From contig NC_077227.1 in NCBI RefSeq assembly GCF_027887165.1, positions 353,160,610-353,224,609 of the forward strand: a DNA stretch of 64,000 nucleotides, written 5' to 3'. Positions 12,838-24,539 of this stretch are shown one piece after another (positions within the stretch are counted from its first letter, which is position 1; every line of letters begins with the position of its first letter). The notes under the pieces are model-generated. The model had not been told where the DNA came from. It did no database searches and worked only from the letters and a program-made list of their open reading frames with translations. Source of the stretch: Monodelphis domestica. Taxonomy: Eukaryota; Chordata; Mammalia; Didelphimorphia; Didelphidae. Both the position numbers and the translations under genes were made by a program.

Positions 12838-13085
12838 TTGAGCAATTAGGTGGTATAGTGGATGGAGCAGTGGGATTGGAATCAAGAAGACTCATCTTGA
12901 ATTCAAATTTGGCCTTAGGCACTTAATTAGCTGAGTGACCCTGGGAAAGTCACTTAACCCTTTGTGCCTCAGTTTCTTCATCTATAAAATGAACTCAAGA
13001 AGGAAATGACAAATCACTCCAGTATCTTTGACAAGAAAAAAAAAATCCAAATTAGATCACAAAGAGTTGGACATGTTGAAACAAC
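12838..13085 (+). repeat. Mar1-type CORE-SINE
   Basis: Full unit from the tRNA-like head to CACAAAGAGTTGGACATGTTGAAACAACAGC. AGGAATGCATT and AGGAATACATT flank it as an imperfect target duplication. Confidence 0.88.
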
Positions 13086-13248
13086 AGCAAAGGAATACAT
13101 TAGGTCTTTTTTTTTTTTAGAGGATGGAGTGTCATATAAATGCCCCCTTTTGATTTGGAGTTTGCCATCAACTAAAACCTTCACAGATTTTTTTTCAGAT
13201 GAACTCTTGTCAAACAACACCTCCTCATTTGGATTTATAATATTAATA

Positions 13249-13449
13249 TTTTTTAAAATCCTTATCTTCCTTCTTAGGATCAATACTATGTATTGGCTCC
13301 AAGACAGAGGAGTGGTAAGGGCTAGACAATGGGAGCTATGTGACTTTCCCAAGGTCACTCAGCTAGGAAGTGTTTGAGGACAGATTTGAACCTAGGGACC
13401 TCCTGCCTCTAGGTCTGTCTCTCAGTCCACTGAGTTACCTAGTTACTCC
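13249..13449 (-). repeat. SINE1-type SINE
   Basis: Antisense copy from AAAATCCTTATCTTCC to TGAGTTACCTAGTTACTCC. It lies about 125 bp from NMUR2 exon 2 on the downstream side. Confidence 0.9.
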
Positions 13450-13573
13450 ATGGAATACTATTTTTTGTAGCTCAGTAATGTGATTTTGCATATTTCTTTT
13501 CTAGCTATTCCTTTTCTTCCTTTTCACATTCTTTTCTTTTATCTTTTCCTGGAGCAGAGACATGACAACTTAC

Positions 13574-13658
13574 ACAGCATCTTTGTGACTGATTTCCTGG
13601 AAGGTCTCTGAACATTTGCAGCCATTTCTTCAGCTTCAAGAGATTGGTCCCCCCGAAG
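13574..13658 (-). CDS. NMUR2: NMUR2 coding exon 2 (third intracellular loop)
   Basis: This 85-bp exon encodes 28 residues plus one base: LRGDQSLEAEE, then a basic run RPSRKSVTKML that leads into TM6. It aligns with the third intracellular loop of NMUR2, the region that contacts G protein. The acceptor is a pyrimidine-rich CATTTCAG just before CTT CGG; the donor is ATG CTG T followed by GTAAGT (phase 1). The phase-0 entry matches the exon 1 donor, and the phase-1 exit joins exon 3 to give a Phe codon, so all three exons read as one frame. The six-G run at 13649-13654 is a plausible indel hotspot but is in frame here. It is too short to appear as a separate open frame. Confidence 0.9.
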
Positions 13659-13779
13659 CTGAAATGAAGGCATTGGGAAGAAATCAGAAAGAGATGTATT
13701 ATGTGGTAGGATACAGTAAGACCTGAATGGTAAAGCAAGGGATTCTAGTTGTAAGTAGCTTGGCAAATTGAGCACAGTA

Positions 13780-13950
13780 TTGCCTCTGGAGTCAGAGGAC
13801 CAGGATTTAAATCCTTCCTATTTTTTACTTTGTTTATGGCCTTAATAAAATTATTTAGTCTTTGTTGGCCTCAGTTTACTTATCTATAAAATGAGGGCAT
13901 TGCATTAGATGGATTCTTAGTCTCATTCCAACTTCAAATCTATGATCCTA
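13780..13950 (+). repeat. MIR, diverged
   Basis: CTGGAGTCAGAGGACCAGGATTTAAATCC ... TTTAGTCTTTGTTGGCCTCAGTTTACTTATCTATAAAATGAGGG. It lies about 120 bp upstream of NMUR2 exon 2 in gene direction. Confidence 0.65.
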
Positions 13951-14089
13951 TTTATCAGTTCTGCAATTAATATGTGCCATCTGGGCACATTACTGTTATG
14001 CATCTCAGAAAATAGAGCATAGAGTATCAAAAATAGAAGGAGTTCTATAGTATAGCACATTTCAGTATGGAAAGAACTTCAGAACTGAT

Positions 14090-14345
14090 AATTGATATTT
14101 ATTTGGTTCTTAAAGGTTGGCATGTTCTTACATCCATTATCTTAATTGATCTTCTCCACAAAGCTGTGAGCTCAGTCTATTGGTATTATTGTCCCCATTT
14201 TACAGATAAGCAAATTGAGACTCAGAGAGGTTAACTAACTTAGTCAGAGTCATATACCTGGAAAGTGTGAGGGATAGGATTCAAATCCATGTCTCTCCTG
14301 ATTCCATTTATACAGTTTTTTTCTCCATTCTACTGTGCTACCATT
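14090..14345 (-). repeat. MIR
   Basis: GATATTTATTTGGTTCTTAAAGG ... CCCATTTTACAGATAAGCAAATTGAGACTCAGAGAGG ... GATTCAAATCCATGTCTC. It ends close to the L1 at 14568. Confidence 0.82.
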
Positions 14346-14567
14346 AATTTTGGAATTTGAGGGTCAAGACATAATAATCGTAAAAATGCTTAGCATAGAA
14401 CTTGGTGCAGAGTAAGCATTGTACAAATTTTTTCTATTATTATAAAAGCCCCTTTCATTTCTGACATTTCAGATTCTTTGATTCCTTTTGTCTGACCCAA
14501 TTAAAATGTTTCTATTCTAAGGTTTTCACTTGACAAGTCAGTTTCTAGTTTCTAAAGTACCTTTCAG

Positions 14568-15035
14568 GGAATAATGAACTGCAGGAATTTCATGTGAATT
14601 GGAAAGACCTCCTGGAACTGATAAAGAGTGAAAGTAGCAGAACCAGGAGAATATTATACACAGAGACTGATACACTGTGGCACAATTGAATGTAATGGAC
14701 TTCTCTACTAGCAGAAATGCAATGATCCAGGATAATTCAGAGAGATTTATGAGAAAGAATGCTATCCACATCCAGAGAATGAACTGTGGGAGTAGAAACA
14801 CAGAAGAAAAACATATGGTTTGATGGGGATATGATTGGGGTTTTGGCAGTAAAAGATCACTCTATTGCAAATATGAATAATATGGAAATAGTTTTTGAAC
14901 AATGAGACATGTATAATCTGGTGGAACTGCTTGTCAACTTAGGGATGGGGGAGGGAAGAGGGGAGGAAAAGAACATGAATCATGTAATCATGGAAAAATA
15001 TTCTAAATTAATTTAAAAAAACCTTAAAGTTAAAA
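14568..15035 (+). mobile_element. 5'-truncated L1 3' end with target duplication
   Basis: It contains AGCAGAACCAGGAGAA, AATGCTATCCACATCCAGAG, a TATGGAAATAGTTTTTGAACAATG segment and an A-rich tail. It is flanked by AAAGTACCTTTCAG (14554-14567) and AAAGTATCTTTCAG (15036-15049). Confidence 0.85.
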
Positions 15036-15679
15036 AAAGTATCTTTCAGCTCTGACATTCCATGTTATCATGAAAACATGGAATACCACATCCAGAAGGG
15101 ACCTTTGAATATAGCTCATAGAATGTCCAAGTTCAAAAGGCTCGGGAATTCACATACTTTAAATCCTCACTTAATATGGTGAAACCAAAGCCCAGACAGG
15201 GGACATATCTTGGACAATATGAGTGAGTTATTAGCTTAGTAAGGAAAAATCTTTGTGAACTTATTTTAAGTAATAGAAGAAAATGGTGGCAGAGACAAAG
15301 TTTTGTACAATGGAAATAATTGGCTTTATTTGAAAGGCCAGACACTGTGCAAGGTTTCTAAGCTGAGTTAACACGAGCGCATTTATAAAGCTCCATTCAC
15401 ATCCAGTCCTAACATAGAGTCACTAGGCTTCAATAGACAGACTCTTGATAATCAGCTATCTTTCATCCAAGTAATCTTGGTGTTATTTAAGAAAAATAGA
15501 TAGATGTAATTTGGAGGAAGAGCATACATATCTGAGGTTAGATCTCAGTATCAAGCCCAGAAACATTCCCAGTGGAACTCATTTTTATCACACTTTAGAG
15601 AAAGCACATTGCTAATCCTTTGATGTCTTAAGAGACAAAATTACATAGAAAAAGTAAAGGATCAGACAGGAGTCAGGAA

Positions 15680-15825
15680 ACCCCAGGTCCTAGTCGTGGC
15701 AATGCCACTTATTTGCCATTTGATTGTGGCCAAATCATATCCTCTCTCTGACCCTCATCTGAGAGCTGAATATAGTGCACCAATTTATTCTAAGATTCCT
15801 TCTAGCTCTCACATTCTCTGCTCTT
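15680..15825 (+). repeat. MIR, diverged
   Basis: CCCAGGTCCTAGTCGTGGCAATGCCAC ... GGCCAAATCATATCCTCTCTCTGACCCTCATC, then CTTCTAGCTCTCACATTCTC. Confidence 0.62.
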
Positions 15826-16254
15826 TGCTATGGAGATACACATGTATTTGGAGTCAAAGAACTTGAGTTTGAATCTCATCTTTACTACTGTGTGACTGTG
15901 GGTAAATCATTTACCTTTCCTTTGCCACAGAGACAGTCACTCCAAAATTAGCTTCTTTATACTTCTCTAGGTCTCTTGGTTTCCTGATGTTTTTTTTCTT
16001 TAAGAGGGGAAAACTGATGACAGCAAACAAGTACTTACAAGCTGTATTGCTCATATATGGTTGACTGTCTTCTCCCTTGGATGTCCTATCTTAACATTCT
16101 TGGTCTCAGTTTTTTAATTTGTAAAATGAACATATTGGACTATGTCAATCAGTTATAAAATATGTATTAAGTACCTTCTATATAGTAGACACTTTTCTAA
16201 GCACTGAATGATTTCAGACCTTATTCTTCTCTAAATGTTTTGTCCTAGTTTTCT

Positions 16255-16375
16255 AAAATCAATCAAACAATATTCATTACATACCTACTATGTGCTAGGT
16301 ATTGTGCTAAGCACTGGAGGATACAAAAGGAGGAAAAAAACTGTATTCCTTCTAGCCCTGACACTCTGTGTTCTC
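16255..16375 (+). repeat. L2/CR1-type LINE fragment
   Basis: AATATTCATTACATACCTACTATGTGCTAGGTATTGTGCTAAGCACTGGAGGATACAAAAGG, then a CTTCTAGCCCTGACACTCTG tail. Confidence 0.6.
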
Positions 16376-16392
16376 TGTTGAAAGAATATTCA

Positions 16393-16544
16393 AATATGGA
16401 AATAGGTTTTGAACAATGATACATGTATAACCCAGTGGAATTGCTTATCAGCTCCAAGAGGGAGGAGGAAAAAGGGGGGGGGGGGATCGTGAATTATGTA
16501 ACCATGGAAAAATATTCTGAAGACAAAAAAAAAATAAATTCTAA
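16393..16544 (+). mobile_element. Very short L1 3' end with 13-bp target duplication
   Basis: About 150 bp of L1 3' UTR (ATATGGAAATAGG ... GTATAACCCAGTGGAATTGC), a G-run and an A-rich tail, flanked by GAAAGAATATTCA at 16380-16392 and 16545-16557. Confidence 0.85.
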
Positions 16545-16557
16545 GAAAGAATATTCA

Positions 16558-16720
16558 GGGGTGGCTAGGTGGCTCAATGGATTGAGAGCTAGGCATAGAG
16601 ACAGGAGATCCTAGGTTCAAATCTGGCCTCAGATACTTCCTAGCTGTGTGGCCTTGGGCAAATCTTTTCTGCTCTTTTGCCTTGGAACCAATCCAAGACA
16701 AAAGGTAAGGATTAAAAAGA
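16558..16720 (+). repeat. SINE1-type SINE at an L1 insertion site
   Basis: Starts GGGGTGGCTAGGTGGCTC directly after the L1 target duplication and ends AAGGTAAGGATT plus an A-rich tail. AAAGAAACTTCAG follows, a near copy of that duplication. Confidence 0.88.
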
Positions 16721-16849
16721 AAAGAAACTTCAGTTCTTACATTTGGGATTGTGTGATTCTCCAACCCCAAAAATGAACAATTCTGAAACCCAGGACAAAT
16801 AATAATAATAATAATGTTAATTATCAGCATTTATATAGTTGTAGCAGTT

Positions 16850-17103
16850 AGAAGGCATAGTGGATAGGATCTTGGAGTCAAGAAGACTCTTTTTTATGAA
16901 TTCAAACCTAGCCTTGGACTTTTACAACCTATGTGACTCTGGGAAAGTCACTTTACCCTATTGGCCTCAGTTTCCTTATCTATGAAATGATCAAAAAAAA
17001 AAAAAGAAAGGACAAACCACTCTTTGGCACTCTTTTTCTTTGGCAAGAAAACCCCCAAATGAGGTCATGAAGAGTTGGACATGACTAAAAACCAACTGAA
17101 CAG
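16850..17103 (+). repeat. Mar1-type CORE-SINE
   Basis: AGTGGATAGGATCTTGGAGTCAAGAAGAC ... GGGAAAGTCACTTTACCC ... GAGGTCATGAAGAGTTGGACATGACTAAAAACC. Confidence 0.87.
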
Positions 17104-17320
17104 CAATTGATGTAGTGCCTATTTATATGCCAGGTACATTTCTTTACCGATATCTCATTTTGTACTCACAACAACCCGTTTTATAGCTGGGGAAATTGAA
17201 ACAAATAGATGTTAAGTGAATTGCTGGAGATCATACAGCTAGTAAGTATTTGAGACTAGATTTGAACTCAGGTATTCTTTATTCCAAGCTCAACACTATC
17301 TACTTTACCACCTCCCTATC
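17100..17320 (-). repeat. MIR
   Basis: TGCCAGGTACATTTCTTTACCGATATCTC ... CTCACAACAACCC ... CATACAGCTAGTAAGTATTTGAG ... TTGAACTCAGGTATTC. Confidence 0.8.
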
Positions 17321-17339
17321 AAACAGCAAGAAAATGACC

Positions 17340-18560
17340 CTCAAATGAAGGCTGGGGTTGGGCAGTATTGATCTTTGATTAAAGAAAATTGCCCAAGGTA
17401 CGAGCCCCTCAGGATTCATGATTGAGAAAATGGCTAGTGATGTAGACACTCAAAGAAGGAGCAGGGTAGGTAGGTCTGGGCCCTTGGTGAGGAAGCAGGC
17501 ATTTCTTCTTCCTGCTTTAATTATTCCTATTAGCTAGGGGTTACTCAGTTGTTTCTGCTTTTGAAAGAATACAAGTGCAGCCCAATACTCTCTAAATCCC
17601 AGGCTACATCTATCTCAGGACAACTAGTCTCTAGAACACTAGCTTAGGAATCAGGATAACCCAAAGGCAAATCCTGATTCTGGTGATCACTATGTGCTCC
17701 TGGGTAAGTTACTTAACCTCTTAGTCTCTGTAAAATGGAGATAATAATGCATTCACCTCTTGAGACAGCATATAGAAACTGCTTTGTAAAATTTAATATA
17801 ATATACAAATAGCACTGGCTATTACTAGTAGTTCTATGATTAAAAAAAAAAGATTGTTTTGACATTTGTGAATGTATTCTCTCCTGCAATCAGTTCAAAA
17901 ATACTTCCAAGACCCTGTGCTTGACATTATGGTCCATGGGAGTAAAGTACCACGTGGCAGTCTAATAGGAGGATGAGGCAAGTACATGAAAAACTGGGTT
18001 ATGTGCCACAATGGGAGAAATGCTAAAGAGAGATCCAGATGTTATGTTTTGAAAAATTTCAGGAGAAATGGATCACCTTTCAGCTGGGCAACTGTTGTTG
18101 GGAGCTGTCCCAAATGTAGCTATGTCAAGGGATAGCAGAGCCACTCCTATATCTCTATGCCCAGGCAAGGATATTGTAGACGACTTTTAATTCCCTGCTG
18201 TTGTGACCATCTCCCAAAGGACTCAGCAGCTGCCTGCTGGTAGCTTAGACTGTAAAAATCACATAAATTAGCCTTTGTCAGCTTTGCTGGGGAATCAACT
18301 GCAGACTGGCACCTCTGAGGGAGTGCTTTGTGAGCTCATGTCACATTTGGCATCTTAAGAAACTGTACCCCTGCAATGTCTAGGGAGCAGCTTTGACCTT
18401 CCCCTTGTGTTTCCTTCTTGGCCAGTATCTGGTACTTTGGCCCAGGAGAGATGGAGTTTATCCTTTGGGTCTGTGGGAGAGCAGGGAGAGCAAACTTTGG
18501 ATTTGCTAGTCTGTAAATGCCCAAAAAGGAGTCCCCTCTACAACATCTCTCTTAAGTGAT
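17340..18560. other. Repeat-poor intron 1 segment, candidate conserved non-coding DNA
   Basis: Apart from the MIR at 17640-17830 I see no repeat here. The GC content is higher than its surroundings at 18.06-18.54 kb, with paired CAGCAGCTGCCTGCTGG E-box-like sequence (18214-18239). No exon is evident. Confidence 0.35.
17640..17830 (+). repeat. MIR
   Basis: AGCTTAGGAATCAGGATAACCC ... CTCCTGGGTAAGTTACTTAACCTCTTAGTCTCTGTAAAATGGAGATAATAATGC ... GCTTTGTAAAATTTAATA. Confidence 0.82.
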
Positions 18561-18621
18561 CATCCAATCTCCCCCTGAAAACTTTGCATTGAACTTTTAG
18601 ACTGTTTCATTTTTTTCACCT

Positions 18622-18858
18622 AGGAGGCAGCTAGGTGACTCAATGCCAAACCTGGAGTCAGGCAGACGAGTTCAAATCTGGCTCCAGACCCATAATAACT
18701 GTGTGACTTTGGGCAAGTCACTTAATTCTGCTTGTGCCATTTTCCTCATCTGTAAGATGAAATAGAGAAGAAAATAGCAAATAACTCTAGTTCTTTGCCA
18801 AGAAAAACCCCAAATGAGGTGATGAAGAGTTAGACATGATTGAACAACTACAAAAAGT
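18622..18858 (+). repeat. Mar1-type CORE-SINE
   Basis: TAGGAGGCAGCTAGGTGACTC ... GGGCAAGTCACTTAATTC ... GAGGTGATGAAGAGTTAGACATGATTGAACAACTAC. Confidence 0.88.
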
Positions 18859-20136
18859 TTTTAATTCATAGACCTTCAGAACTAAAGGAAAGAGTGTAAT
18901 TTAACTATTAGTGGAGGGAAACTGTTTTTGGTTTTCTCTTTGTATATCTGACACATAGCAAACACTTAATACATGTTTGTTAATTGATTAGAACCTAAGG
19001 CTTGGCAAATTGTCTTGTATGTACACAGCAGGCATTTGATAAGGGGGCTTATTAAAATGAAAATTCAATATATATATACACACACTAAATGCCTCCTATC
19101 TACATCATGTGTCAGGCCTTAAAATATGAAAATGCATAAAATTTTAAATATGGAAGGGACTTTAGAACATAGAATATTAAAGGACAGATCTTTGAAACCA
19201 TATAATACGTACCTCACATTTTACAGAGGAGAAAACTAAGGCTCAGAGAGGGAAGGTATTTGCTTAAGCTCCCATAATGCCTTGAAGTTATATGTGTAGT
19301 CATATTCTAGCTTTTCCTAACTCTGTATGTTTTTGAAGAAGAAGCTATGGGGCAGTCTTAGTGAGACGCTCAGTGAGATGGGGAGTTGAAAGAATAGAAC
19401 TCTGCCTATTTGGTATTTCTCCATATCCTTTCCTGCTATCTAGACAATAGCTAGACATTCACCTCTCAAAGAATTATTCTTTAGAGACTATGCATACAGT
19501 CCCCAAATCTGGTACTTGGACCTTTTGCTCACATCACTTAGAGATGGAAAGAGAAGGAAGCATACTGAGTCCTAAAACAGAATTCATGGCATCTTACTAG
19601 AACACATTACACAACAATAAATGTGATAAGCCTATTCTTTTCTGATTTGATTTACTATTCAAAACCTTATCCCTCAATGATTTAACCCAGTTCATTAAAA
19701 AAAAAAGATGGCACCCAGAATTGATTTTTTTTTTTTTGCAGTGACAAGCTTCTTAATTCTACATCTCATAGTAGGAAAATGCCAGCATGAGCATAAATTC
19801 ATTGCTTGGATTTTACTTTGAAAATGTTCTGCTACAAAATAATAATAAATTAGTGTTTGGGAAGAAATGAGGGAAAAGGCAGATAAGCCTGTGACCATGA
19901 AAAACAGAAGGAAAGAATGAATTCATTCTTCTAAAACAAGCATGTATTAAGTGTTTGTATATGTGTATCTTGATAACTAGGAGATGTCTTTGTCTTTTCT
20001 TCTCCAACTATTCTCTCTGTTTTCTATTCCCCCCTCCCCTTTTAAACCTTTTTTACAACTCTCTAATCACTGTCTCAATATTTCTCAAAATATTAATCTT
20101 TCCATTACATTTATTTATCTATCAACTTTCTAAATT

Positions 20137-20138
<2 letters not shown>

Positions 20139-20210
<72 letters not shown>
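20139..20210 (+). repeat. (CT)29(GT)7 compound microsatellite
   Basis: A perfect CT run passes directly into GT repeats. It lies in intron 1, about 680 bp from the exon 1 donor, inside a wider pyrimidine-rich stretch (about 20.0-20.47 kb). Confidence 0.97.
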
Positions 20211-20888
20211 CTCCCCCCTTTTCTATTAGTCTCTTTAATTCTCTACTTCATCTTTCCTTCCTTTTTATAACTTTATAGCTTTATATCACTTTCATCTTGT
20301 CTGTCTCATCTTTCTCTAATCCCTATCTCTTTCTACTCCAAATTTCTTACCTGTTCATATAGCTTCTCTTCTCTCTCTTTACTTTTTATTTGTTTGTTTG
20401 TCTTGGTCTCTGTCACTGTCTTTGTCTATCTCTCTCTTTCTCTGTGTCTCTCTTTGCTGTCTGTGTCTCATATAGACAGACACACACATATACACACCAC
20501 AGAGTAGATATTAGATACAGCTTCATAAATGCATACCCTTCTTTTTCACTGAAATTTAGATCAAAGAAGCAGTCCATGTATCCAAGGGATTCTGAAACTC
20601 AAATTCTGCTCATTTGCTTTAGTCTGTAGCATTTTAACACTGTAACTTCCATTACACCAAACACTCAGAAGCAGTTAGGGCAAGGGGAAAAGACTTGCAA
20701 GCAATAGCAGGAAGCAGATTCCTGGCCCCCACCATCACCCCTTCCTCATAGCAGACACAATAAATGGTTTTGATTTTTATACATACACACATATGTAATT
20801 AGATGTGGAATAAATGAACAAATAAATCTTAAAAACAAGGGAAATAAGAAGAAAAATGCTTCAGAAAGATAAAAGTGCAAATACTTAC

Positions 20889-21620
20889 TCTTAGTCCCAT
20901 GAGATAATAGAGGATACTCATGACAGCCATGGGCAGGACATAAAAGAGGAAAGAAGTCACTTGGATGATAAAATTGTAGATCCACATAGGTCTGACTACA
21001 GTGCAGGTGGCTGATTCTGGGATCAAGGTCCCGTTGGGAAAGTGATAGACCTTGATGCCATGTATGCCTGTGTTAGGAAGGGAGAAAAGAATAGAGAAGA
21101 TCCAGAGGATGACAAGGATCCTCAGGGCCCGGTGCCGTGTGCTCTCCAACTTGGCTCGGAAAGGATAGAGGATGGCCACGTACCGTTCCACACTGACTGT
21201 GGTTACACTCAGGATAGATGCAAAGCAAACTGTTTCAAAGAGGGCAGTCTTGAAGTAACAGCCCACCGGCCCAAAGAGGAATGGGTAATTGTACCACATT
21301 TCATAGATCTCTAATGGCATACCAAAGAGCAGAACCAATAGGTCTGAAATGGCTAGGCTGAAAAGGTAATAGTTGGTAGGTGTCTTCATAGTCTGGTGTT
21401 TCAGAATCACTAGGCAGACTAAGAGATTGCCAGTGACTCCAACCAGAAAGATCAGGCCATATACTACCGTCATGGGCAGGAATAAGTGACTTCTCCGGGG
21501 ACCACAGAAGAAAGTCAGGTAGTCCTCAGTGCTATTCCAATATTTCCCATTGGAATCTCCTGGCATGAGCTGGTAAGACCAGGAGGAATTCTTCCCATCC
21601 ATTGGTGGCTGGCTTGTCAT
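20889..21620 (-). CDS. NMUR2: NMUR2 coding exon 1 (neuromedin U receptor 2, N-terminus to TM5)
   Basis: This exon encodes 244 residues of a rhodopsin-class receptor for neuromedin U/S, a plasma-membrane Gq/Gi-coupled receptor of brain and other tissues. Visible marks: N-glycosylation sequons at residues 11, 29 and 196; TM1 about 48-73 with the GN motif (N65); TM2 about 84-101 with LAxSD (D93); Cys121 and Cys206, the usual TM3-ECL2 disulfide pair; TM3 ending in E-R-Y 145-147 (the DRY position, ERY in NMU receptors); TM4 about 166-182; TM5 about 214-240 with P230. The stretch [17 protein letters not shown] is diagnostic of this family, and the N-terminal SWxYQ and CGPRRSH segments favour NMUR2 over NMUR1. 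The start gives an N-terminus of the length known in other mammals; Met7 is a possible alternative with a better +4 G. The exon ends CTA AGA followed by GTAAGT (phase 0). Reading through the donor adds 19 unrelated residues before a stop. Confidence 0.95.
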
Positions 21621-21694
21621 GTAGGCAAAGAAAGGAATCCCTTATAGTTGCCAGATTTTTGGTAATCTCCTAAGCAGAATCAGAGAAATGAAGA

Positions 21695-21998
21695 GGAAGG
21701 AAAGAAAGGAGTGAGGCACTGATAATCAGTAAAGAAAGGGAGGGAGAGACACACACACATACACAAGAGAGAGACAGAGAGATGAGAGAGGAAGAAAGGG
21801 AGGGAGAAAGAGAGAGAGAGGGAGGGAGAGAGGAGAGTGAGAGAGTCAGACACACACACACAGAGAAAGAAAGAGACAGACAAACAGACACACACACAGA
21901 GAAATGAGAGGGGGGCAGAGAGGGAGAGGGAGAGGGAGAGGGGGGAGAAGAAGAGGGAGAAGGAGAGGGAGAGGAGGAGGAGGAGGAGGAGGAGGAGG

Positions 21999-22078
<80 letters not shown>
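21695..22078 (+). repeat. Polypurine tract with GGA and (GA)n, 5' of NMUR2 exon 1
   Basis: Almost 400 bp of nearly pure purine on the plus strand: mixed GA/GGGA, a short CACACA interruption, (GGA)n at about 21972-21998, then (GA)39 at 22000-22078. It starts about 75 bp from the NMUR2 start codon, so it lies in the 5' UTR or proximal promoter. Such mirror-symmetric purine runs can form triplex (H-) DNA. The open frames in it are low-complexity artefacts. Confidence 0.95.
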
Positions 22079-22082
<4 letters not shown>

Positions 22083-22089
22083 TTTTGTC

Positions 22090-23590
<1,501 letters not shown>

Positions 23591-23599
23591 TTTCCTTCG

Positions 23600-24250
23600 T
23601 TGTGCACCACATTTCTCCAGATTCTTCATATTTGCTATTCCTTATGACTCAGAACTTTTGTAATACATTTCTATGCCACAGTTTGGTCAGCCATTCCCAA
23701 ATCATGGGCACATAATATGTTTCCAGCTTTTGTTTCTACATAATATGCTTCAATGAACCATTCTTTCTTTAAGTGAGAGGTGTCTTCTTGCTATTAATTC
23801 TTGCTATCAATTTTCTTGTGGTAGTAGTAGAGAGGCAGGTGGGTAGCTCAGTGGATAGAAAGCACTGAATCTAGAGACAGAAAGATCTGAGTTTGAATCT
23901 TACCTCAGATTTTTATTAGGTGTTTATTTCTTTTCACCTTAATCCATTGGAGAAGGAAATGGCAAACTAATCTGGTATCTTTGGCAAGAAAACTACATGG
24001 ACATTATTGACTTGCTATGGTCCATGGGATCACAAAGAGTGAGACATGTCTGAACAACTGAACAACAACAGCAACAGCAATGCAGTGGTAGTAGTAGTAG
24101 AATCTCTGGGGTTAGTGGATATGAACAATTTTATTAACTTCTGCATAATTACAAATTGTTTCCCAGAATGGCTGAACCAATTTCGAACCCCATCAGCAGG
24201 GAATCAGCATGCCTATTATCCAGCAATGAGATATCTTATCCTTAGATGCT
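23600..24250 (-). mobile_element. L1 3' region, antisense, split by a Mar1 SINE
   Basis: The left part (GCCACAGTTTGGTCAGCCATTCCCAAATCATGGGC) and the right part (ATTGTTTCCCAGAATGGCTGAACCAATTTCGAACCCC) are consecutive parts of the marsupial L1 3' region. A Mar1 copy at 23831-24084 separates them. Confidence 0.6.
23831..24084 (+). repeat. Mar1-type CORE-SINE with 13-bp target duplication
   Basis: GTGGTAGTAGTAG occurs at 23818-23830 and again at 24085-24097. The tail reads CACAAAGAGTGAGACATGTCTGAACAACTGAACAACAACAGC. It splits an antisense L1. Confidence 0.9.
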
Positions 24251-24539
24251 TAACTAGTAACATGAGTGTGAGACATATCAGGGGTGGTTTCGATTATATG
24301 ATTCTCTCATTGTTTGTGATTCATTGTGGCACTGAAATTTACATATATTCTTCTAAAACTATTCATGTTTCTTAACCTCTATGACAGAAGTGGCATCATA
24401 CACATTTGTGTTGCTTTCATAGCAATAACTGCACATATTGATCTTACCTTTCTTTCTACTATAGATAGGAAATTAATTAACTAATCAGCTAGAGTTGAGG
24501 ACATATCTTTGTCACTAGGTGGCGTCATCCTCACTCTAC

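Larger units (their letters stand above)
6830..13573 (-). other. NMUR2: NMUR2 intron 2
   Basis: A 6744-bp phase-1 intron between the exon 2 donor and the exon 3 acceptor. More than half is one LTR retroelement (8719-12522) that lies in the same orientation as the gene. It also holds a full MIR, two Mar1 SINEs, one SINE1 copy and about 1 kb of plain AT-rich sequence next to exon 3. No further exon was found. Confidence 0.85.
13659..20888 (-). other. NMUR2: NMUR2 intron 1
   Basis: A 7230-bp phase-0 intron. It contains two 5'-truncated L1 3' ends with clear target-site duplications, MIR and Mar1 copies, and a CT/GT microsatellite near exon 1. About 1.2 kb (17.34-18.56 kb) has no recognisable repeat and is the least repetitive part of the intron. 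Confidence 0.85.

Noticed and set aside
13006..13377. 123-codon frame near NMUR2 exon 2
   Set aside because: It runs across the end of a Mar1 SINE and into a SINE1 copy.
21042..21314. 90-codon plus-strand frame opposite exon 1
   Set aside because: Shadow of the NMUR2 coding strand.
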